From Phycisphaerae bacterium (lineage in GTDB: Bacteria > Planctomycetota > Phycisphaerae > JAAYCJ01), in assembly GCA_015486815.1 (NCBI GenBank), contig WFQY01000443.1, forward strand, positions 1-10,427: 10,427 nt of DNA, given 5' to 3'. Both the position numbers and the translations under genes were made by a program. The notes beneath the pieces are model-generated. The model searched no databases. It was given only the letters and a program-made list of their open reading frames with translations, and was not told the origin of the DNA. The first letter of the stretch is position 1. Each line of letters begins with the position of its first letter. Of this stretch, positions 6,806-10,427 are shown one piece after another.

Positions 6806-7463
6806 ATACCGGTAAGAGGTCGCTTACTACGCGGACAAAGGCATCGATATTTCTGACCATCATAAAGAGTGGCAGTATAAGCATCAACGTTCCTGTTATC
6901 AGGAGTGCAGGCCCGGAAAGATTCGAACTTACCTCGACACTTTCCAAGCTGTTCTTCAGATTGGCCTCGATCAGCATGAGCGTCTCGATATCATAATTTT
7001 CCCCTGCCTCTACCGAAATTGTTACATTCTTAAGTAGTGCGAATGATGAGAGTTTCATGCTTATCGAATTTGCGGGCAGCCGAATCGTCCTGTTATCATC
7101 ACACTGATATGCGATACCCTCATCCTGCAGTGTTTGCACGATAAGCGTTTTTGCTCTGTCAATCGAAATGTTATATACGACCCAGCCTGCATCAACTCTC
7201 GGAAGCGAGAGGTACACAATCAGGGCGAAGAGCAAAATACACGCACACGCGGGTAGATAGTACCCCCGGTTTGCCAATATAATCACGGGATACAACACCA
7301 CGGGGAAAAAGACGCAGGTCAAACCAAGCCAATCGCTTCGCGAGCTGACGATGTGCGGGCGGGAATGACTGTTGACCAGACCCAAAATCAAGAAGTAAAT
7401 CGCAGGTGGAGCAATATTAAGCCCCATCTTCAGAATCAAAATGACCTGCCCTAAACTATCCAT
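6804..7463 (-). CDS. Integral membrane protein of unknown function
   Basis: I do not recognise a family. The 219-residue product from ATG 7463 shows three hydrophobic segments near the N-terminus (about residues 6-30, 44-66 and 68-88). A soluble stretch of about 100 residues follows, containing alternating beta-like segments (for example SISMKLSSFALLKNVTISVEAGENYDIETLMLIEANL). A fourth hydrophobic segment (about 187-205, GPALLITGTLMLILPLFMMV) lies close to the end. It is probably in the cytoplasmic membrane with one soluble domain. A TTG at 7481 in the same frame would add 6 residues. Neither start has a Shine-Dalgarno site. TGTTATATC ends 8 bases before ATG 7463, so an extended -10 box with leaderless initiation is possible. 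It is the first gene of a pair with the methyltransferase. Shared function is not shown by sequence. Confidence 0.75.
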   Translation of the reverse strand: MDSLGQVILILKMGLNIAPPAIYFLILGLVNSHSRPHIVSSRSDWLGLTCVFFPVVLYPVIILANRGYYLPACACILLFALIVYLSLPRVDAGWVVYNISIDRAKTLIVQTLQDEGIAYQCDDNRTIRLPANSISMKLSSFALLKNVTISVEAGENYDIETLMLIEANLKNSLESVEVSSNLSGPALLITGTLMLILPLFMMVRNIDAFVRVVSDLLPV

Positions 7464-7573
7464 AAAATCACGATATAACAAATCAGTAAAAATATCAAAC
7501 CCAAAATATTTTTCTGTAATGCCCTGAATGGCAAAGGGTTACGTCCCGCATCGGAAACGCGTCAAAAAAAGCC

Positions 7574-7602
7574 TTGACTTTATTTGCCTTTTCGGCTATA
7601 TT
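7574..7602 (+). promoter_or_regulatory. Promoter of the PEP-CTERM transcription unit
   Basis: TTGACT (7574-7579) and TATATT (7597-7602) are separated by exactly 17 bases, close to sigma70 consensus. The predicted start is A7609, the first base of a hairpin. Confidence 0.75.
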
Positions 7603-7608
7603 ACCTGT

Positions 7609-7665
7609 AGCACTTGAGAGAGAGTACAAAAGCGCAATCGCGTGCTTCTCCCAAGTGCTTTTTTT
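7609..7665 (+). promoter_or_regulatory. Terminator-like leader hairpin (attenuator or small RNA candidate)
   Basis: AGCACTTG (7609-7616) pairs perfectly with CAAGTGCT (7652-7659). After one A-C mismatch, GAGAG (7618-7622) pairs with TTCTC-side bases 7646-7650, including one wobble. A short inner hairpin (7632-7635 with 7640-7643, loop AATC) fits in the loop. T7 follows at 7659-7665. It lies between the promoter and the Shine-Dalgarno site of the PEP-CTERM gene. It therefore looks like a leader terminator that must be read through, or a small RNA of about 57 bases. A second GTGCT copy at 7642-7646 can also pair with AGCAC (7609-7613), which would exclude the terminator stem. Confidence 0.55.
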
Positions 7666-7719
7666 ATTGAGCGGGCAAGACTGCTGATTAGTGAGTTTTG
7701 CTGGCTCAGGAGTGAAGCA

Positions 7720-7935
7720 ATGGGTAAAAGGTTGGCATGTTGTCTCACTTTGTGTCTCTGCCTTATGTTTTCGCCGAATCTCAGCGCAAGCCAAAGGACA
7801 GAGGCAGTTGGGCCTGATACCGTGACAATTACCTCTTTCAGCCCGGCTCCCGAGCCTGCGACCATCGCATTCCTCATAATTGGAACAATCATGGTTATGT
7901 TTCCAATTCGTAGAAGGAGAAACAAGATTGGTTGA
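7720..7935 (+). CDS. Very small PEP-CTERM sorting-domain protein
   Basis: The 71-residue product has an N-terminal signal peptide (basic GKR, hydrophobic residues 5-17, likely cleavage near residue 23 after LSA). A polar linker of only about 20 residues follows, then a C-terminal PEP-CTERM signal: PEP (44-46), a hydrophobic segment (about 48-63) and RRRR (64-67). In known systems an exosortase cleaves such signals and the protein goes to the surface or extracellular matrix. No exosortase gene is in the window. Start ATG 7720 is decided by AGGAG at 7708-7712, 7 bases upstream. The frame stays open upstream to a GTG at 7642, but that lies inside the leader hairpin. Almost no mature domain remains, so it may be a tiny exported peptide or the remains of a larger gene. 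It is transcribed alone and ends in its own terminator. Confidence 0.8.
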   Translation: MGKRLACCLTLCLCLMFSPNLSASQRTEAVGPDTVTITSFSPAPEPATIAFLIIGTIMVMFPIRRRRNKIG

Positions 7936-7965
7936 AGTTACTCTTAAGGAGCGGGGAAAGTAGCC

Positions 7966-7998
7966 AGGCGAGCCCGTTCGGGGGTTCGCCTATTTTTT
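7966..7998 (+). terminator. Intrinsic terminator of the PEP-CTERM gene
   Basis: AGGCGAGCCC (7966-7975) and GGGTTCGCCT (7982-7991) form a 10-bp stem with one G-T wobble and a 6-base loop. A then T6 follow (7993-7998). It begins 30 bases after the stop codon at 7935. Confidence 0.9.
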
Positions 7999-8046
7999 CT
8001 TATCAATGTTGTAATATGGCAGCTGGTCAGTTTTCTCTGTTTTTGT

Positions 8047-8379
8047 ATGAAACCTTTGCTGTCATGCTTAATACCCAATCAAGTTGAGCACAAGTTTACT
8101 TTTTGTCATTCTGAATTCATTTCAGCACCTTATGCGTATGAGAGCCCAAGCGAGTTCGCGGTAACACCAAAACAACAGGTGGGTGAAACGGTAGCCAGGA
8201 CTGAGGGGTTACACGATATATTCGATTTCACATGAAAAATCGACGGACGTGGTCTTTTTTGGGAGCGGGGCCAAGTCCATCGTGAGCTTGAGCTGAATAT
8301 CACCAACAACATCAATGCCGCCTATGGAACGGTGGCGGATTGCCCCTGCTTATCAGAAACAGACAGCGTCTCAGATTGA
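8047..8379 (+). pseudogene. Possible broken coding remnant, one in-frame TGA, unrecognised
   Basis: This is the only content I find in the gene-free stretch between the terminator at 7998 and surE. A frame opens at ATG 8047, reaches TGA at 8233-8235, then stays open in the same frame for 47 codons to TGA at 8377-8379. The part after the stop reads KIDGRGLFWERGQVHRELEL and continues with NITNNINAAYGTVADC. It looks like normal protein with codon use like the neighbours, but contains no ATG, GTG or TTG start of its own. The first part overlaps the REP-like repeat, so the true gene part may begin near 8130. The family is not recognised. It has no Shine-Dalgarno site or promoter that I can see. 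The end overlaps the convergent surE 3' end by 9 bases. It could equally be non-coding sequence with chance frames. Confidence 0.3.
8104..8129. repeat. REP-like intergenic repeat fragment
   Basis: TGTCATTCTGAATTCATTTC followed by AGCACC contains the inverted repeat CTGAA-TTCAT-TTCAG (8111-8125). Its translation FCHSEFIS matches a familiar spurious peptide (CHSEFISES) that arises from dispersed intergenic REP-like repeats in many bacterial genomes. Only one copy and one arm are seen here. The assignment is from memory of that pattern, not a search. Confidence 0.4.
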
Positions 8380-9156
8380 ACACTTTGATACAATACCGTT
8401 AAGCTCAGAGATATTACCATGGGCTGTCAGGTCAAACATTAAGGGGGTTATCGTCAGGTATCCATCATTCACGCAGGAGATGTCCGTTCGCGAATCTTCT
8501 GAGGTCTGGTTCTCATCTCCCGCAAGCCAATAATATGTCCTGCCCCGCGGGTCCTCTCGCTTCTCAAAATGGTCTTTTCCCGACTGAGTCGATTGCGGGA
8601 CGACTTTTATTCCTTTAGGCCAGCTATACTCACAGGGGGGAATGTTTACATTCAGGACATATCCAGGCTTTGTCATATTGTTATCCACTATCAGCTTGAT
8701 AACGGATTTTGCGATTTTACCAGCATAATCAAAATCGACTTTATCTTTTATCGCAAGCGAAATCGCGATAGCTGGGATATCGAAAAAGGCGGATTCGATA
8801 GCAGCTGCTACCGTACCGGAGTACAGGACGTTAATTCCTATATTCGCACCTGCATTGATTCCGCTTATTACCAAATCGGGCTTGCCACGGTGCGGGCACT
8901 GTGAGGGGCAAATTTCCACCATCGCAAGTTTGACACAGTCGGCAGGTCTGCCACGTACACTATAACCGGTGATATTTCCGGGAAGTTCCACTTTTGTGCA
9001 CATCAGGGGGTCGTTCAGGGTGATTGAATGGGCGGAGGCACTCTGCGGGGTTTCAGGTGCGACGACACTGATCATCCCGAAGTCTTTCACCGCATTGGCA
9101 AGTGCGTGTATCCCGGGAGCGAGAATGCCATCATCATTGGTGATCAAAATATTCAT
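8371..9156 (-). CDS. surE: 5'-nucleotidase SurE (nucleoside monophosphate phosphatase)
   Basis: SurE is a metal-dependent phosphatase of nucleoside 5'- and 3'-monophosphates (and short polyphosphate in some species), acting in the cytoplasm and linked to stationary-phase survival. The 261-residue length is typical. The N-terminus ILITNDDG carries the metal-binding Asp8 and Asp9. Ser39 lies in APETPQSASAHSIT. SGINAGANIG (98-107) gives the metal ligand Asn101. YSGTVAAAIES (112-122) is the conserved helix, with ES where EG is usual. EDPRGRTYYWL and NDGYLTITPLMFDLT are the expected C-terminal motifs. The start is ATG 9156. The only ribosome-site-like AGGG (9170-9167) overlaps the stop of the upstream gene and is 10 bases away, so translation is probably coupled to that gene. 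No terminator was seen after its stop. Confidence 0.96.
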   Translation of the reverse strand: MNILITNDDGILAPGIHALANAVKDFGMISVVAPETPQSASAHSITLNDPLMCTKVELPGNITGYSVRGRPADCVKLAMVEICPSQCPHRGKPDLVISGINAGANIGINVLYSGTVAAAIESAFFDIPAIAISLAIKDKVDFDYAGKIAKSVIKLIVDNNMTKPGYVLNVNIPPCEYSWPKGIKVVPQSTQSGKDHFEKREDPRGRTYYWLAGDENQTSEDSRTDISCVNDGYLTITPLMFDLTAHGNISELNGIVSKCSI

Positions 9157-9168
9157 TAAACGTTTTCC

Positions 9169-10411
9169 CTAATATAAAAGATACGACGCGGCGAGTTGCC
9201 TAACAAGGGCATCCTTGTCATGGACGGAATAGTAACGGACAATTTTGCCTGCAAAGCGTTTCTGAATCTTGACTATGGAGTCCAGGGCAAAAAGTCTGAC
9301 CTTCCAGTCGGGATGGTTTAACTTTTGCGCGAGATTGTTAATAATACCCGGAGTTGCCGAGGATTCACCCTGTGCCCAGCAAAGGTTCACGAGCAAATCG
9401 GAATCAGTTGACCTGGAAATCTTCCCGGTAAGTGCAGCAGACAGTGCCCTGTGCTTATCTTTTAGCCTTCGTGAGATGAGCATCCACCGGATTAGTCGGG
9501 CCTGGTTAGCAAAATCTGATCTGCCATCTTTTTTCAGGCGGTTTATCATAATCAAGGCAGCCTTTGCATCAATCTTTGGCAGGGAAATATTCACGGAGTT
9601 ACTCTCAGCGAGGACAATCGGAATTGGCTTGGGAAGAAGGGCGGTGGAAGTAATCTCCGCCTGTATTTTTATCCTTCCGATACGCGGTTCGCGAGTTGCG
9701 ATAAATTTGTCCCATGACAGCAGCCCAGCGGGGTCGGTTGACTGCTCCAGTAAACTTTTGAGTATAATTGATTTTCGGGGTGGTAAAATTTGCCTGGATT
9801 CAATCGGAATATTTAGGAGAAATATTTGCTTATCAGTTGGTATGGGAACAACCCGAATACGCACGAGGGGTTCGATAAAACAGCTTGGACCAATCGTCAT
9901 GGGGATATCGGTCAGATTGGAGATTTTTATGGTCAGCTCGGGAATCTCTCCATTTTCCATGTCTCCTTTGCAGGATAATTTCACACGTAGAGATGTCTTA
10001 TACGTCGATGCTAATGCGGTGAATCGCTTATCAAACTTGCGTATCAAACTGACAATTTGTTGTGATGGCAGATTGGAGGGTCTGGAGGTGGACTCCTTTG
10101 GCCACGATTGACCCTTCGCAAATTCCGATTTAACCGATTCGGCGCGATTAAGCCAATATGTTCGCAATTTCGCATTGCCCGCCTGACCGGCGATATTCGC
10201 TATTTTTCGCATATCGACGGCATCAAAGGGGTTTATCATGATACCCGCCAGCATCATTCTCATTTCTGTTAACATTGTCTCAGACTTATTGTTTTCATCA
10301 TTTGCGATTCGATAGAGAAGCTGATAGGACTTCAGGTTTTGCGGAGTGTGTTTCAATGATAATTGCAGGTATCTTTTTGCCCTTTGGTAGTCATAATTTT
10401 CATAAGACCAC
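9169..10411 (-). CDS. TPR/HEAT-repeat-like protein of unknown function, 5' end missing
   Basis: The frame is open from its TAG (9171-9169) to the right edge, so the gene is cut. A TTG at 10356 could start a 395-residue protein, but upstream codons read WSYENYDYQRAKRYLQLSLKH, which is TPR-like and in frame. I therefore treat the start as missing. The order is: a helical TPR-like part (about the first 90 residues), a beta-rich middle (about 120-270, with patterns such as ELTIKISNLTDIPMTI that suggest an Ig-like or beta-sandwich fold), and a helical C-terminus. The last 75 residues resemble HEAT repeats (HPDWKVRLFALDSIVKI, then DALVRQLAASYLL). Such proteins are usually scaffolds. No catalytic motif was seen. 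It precedes surE by 12 bases and is co-transcribed with it. The frame also stays open through bases 10412-10427, but these are adapter and not protein sequence. Confidence 0.75.
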
Positions 10412-10427
10412 CTGTCTCTTATACACA
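10412..10427. other. Tn5/Nextera mosaic-end adapter sequence (library artefact)
   Basis: CTGTCTCTTATACACA matches the first 16 bases of the 19-base Tn5 mosaic end used in transposase-based sequencing libraries. It stands exactly at the end of the window. It is best read as untrimmed adapter at a contig edge, not as a genomic transposon, because no transposon sequence is next to it. Confidence 0.93.

Noticed and set aside
5875..7463. Restriction-modification or other defence system
   Set aside because: No nuclease, ATPase, helicase or specificity subunit is present. One methyltransferase with a membrane protein is not enough evidence.
7642..7719. N-terminal extension of the PEP-CTERM protein from GTG 7642
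   Set aside because: The start would lie inside the leader hairpin. It has no ribosome site, and a signal peptide with a strong AGGAG fits ATG 7720 instead.
7945..7970. Cyclic-di-GMP riboswitch, suggested by GTAGCCAGG near the terminator and again near 8191
   Set aside because: The other conserved parts of the GEMM aptamer are absent, and the first copy lies after the gene instead of before it.
8233..8235. TGA read as selenocysteine
   Set aside because: No SECIS-like hairpin was seen just after it, the frame lacks a good start, and the context does not match a known selenoprotein. A broken frame or chance is simpler.
9269..10111. Long plus-strand open frame opposite the TPR/HEAT gene
   Set aside because: The minus-strand frame has repeat-like protein features, is coupled to surE and continues to the contig edge. 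The plus-strand peptide shows no recognisable motif or ribosome site.
10412..10427. Genomic Tn5-type transposon end
   Set aside because: Only the mosaic end is present, exactly at the window edge, with no target duplication or transposon body. A library adapter is far more likely.

Overview
The window is a roughly 10.4 kb piece of a bacterial chromosome of moderate GC content. It most likely comes from a Planctomycetota member of the Phycisphaerae / Sedimentisphaerales type. The placement is an inference. It rests on a small PEP-CTERM protein ending in PEP, a hydrophobic stretch and RRRR, an unclustered birA after nadC, and a TPR/HEAT-type protein beside surE. The right end is not genomic: the last 16 bases match the Tn5/Nextera mosaic-end adapter, so this is the edge of an assembled contig.

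Layout from left to right. (1) The 5' end of aat (leucyl/phenylalanyl-tRNA-protein transferase, minus strand) runs off the left edge. It is divergent from uvrB across only 22 bases. (2) A tight plus-strand operon uvrB-nadC-birA follows: uvrB and nadC overlap by 28 bases, and nadC TAA abuts birA ATG. (3) A convergent marR-type regulator has a stop codon interlocked with that of birA. It is transcribed away from gnd (6-phosphogluconate dehydrogenase). Its promoter carries a clear inverted-repeat operator candidate. (4) A minus-strand pair, an unrecognised membrane protein followed by a beta-class DNA methyltransferase, runs convergently into the end of gnd with a 13-base overlap. (5) A short plus-strand transcription unit encodes a 71-residue PEP-CTERM protein. 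It has a near-consensus promoter, a leader with a terminator-like hairpin, a strong Shine-Dalgarno site and an intrinsic terminator. (6) A stretch of about 370 bases without a certain gene holds a REP-like repeat fragment and a coding-like frame broken by one TGA. (7) A minus-strand pair, a TPR/HEAT-like protein of unknown function (cut by the right edge) and surE, completes the window.

Most genes are housekeeping: nucleotide excision repair, NAD synthesis, protein biotinylation, the pentose phosphate pathway, nucleotide phosphate removal and N-end-rule tagging. I see no clear defence island, prophage, CRISPR array, tRNA or rRNA. The least explained parts are the mirror-image, apparently leaderless aat/uvrB promoter pair, the hairpin leader of the PEP-CTERM gene with the tiny protein it precedes, the membrane protein paired with an orphan methyltransferase, and the broken frame at 8047-8379.
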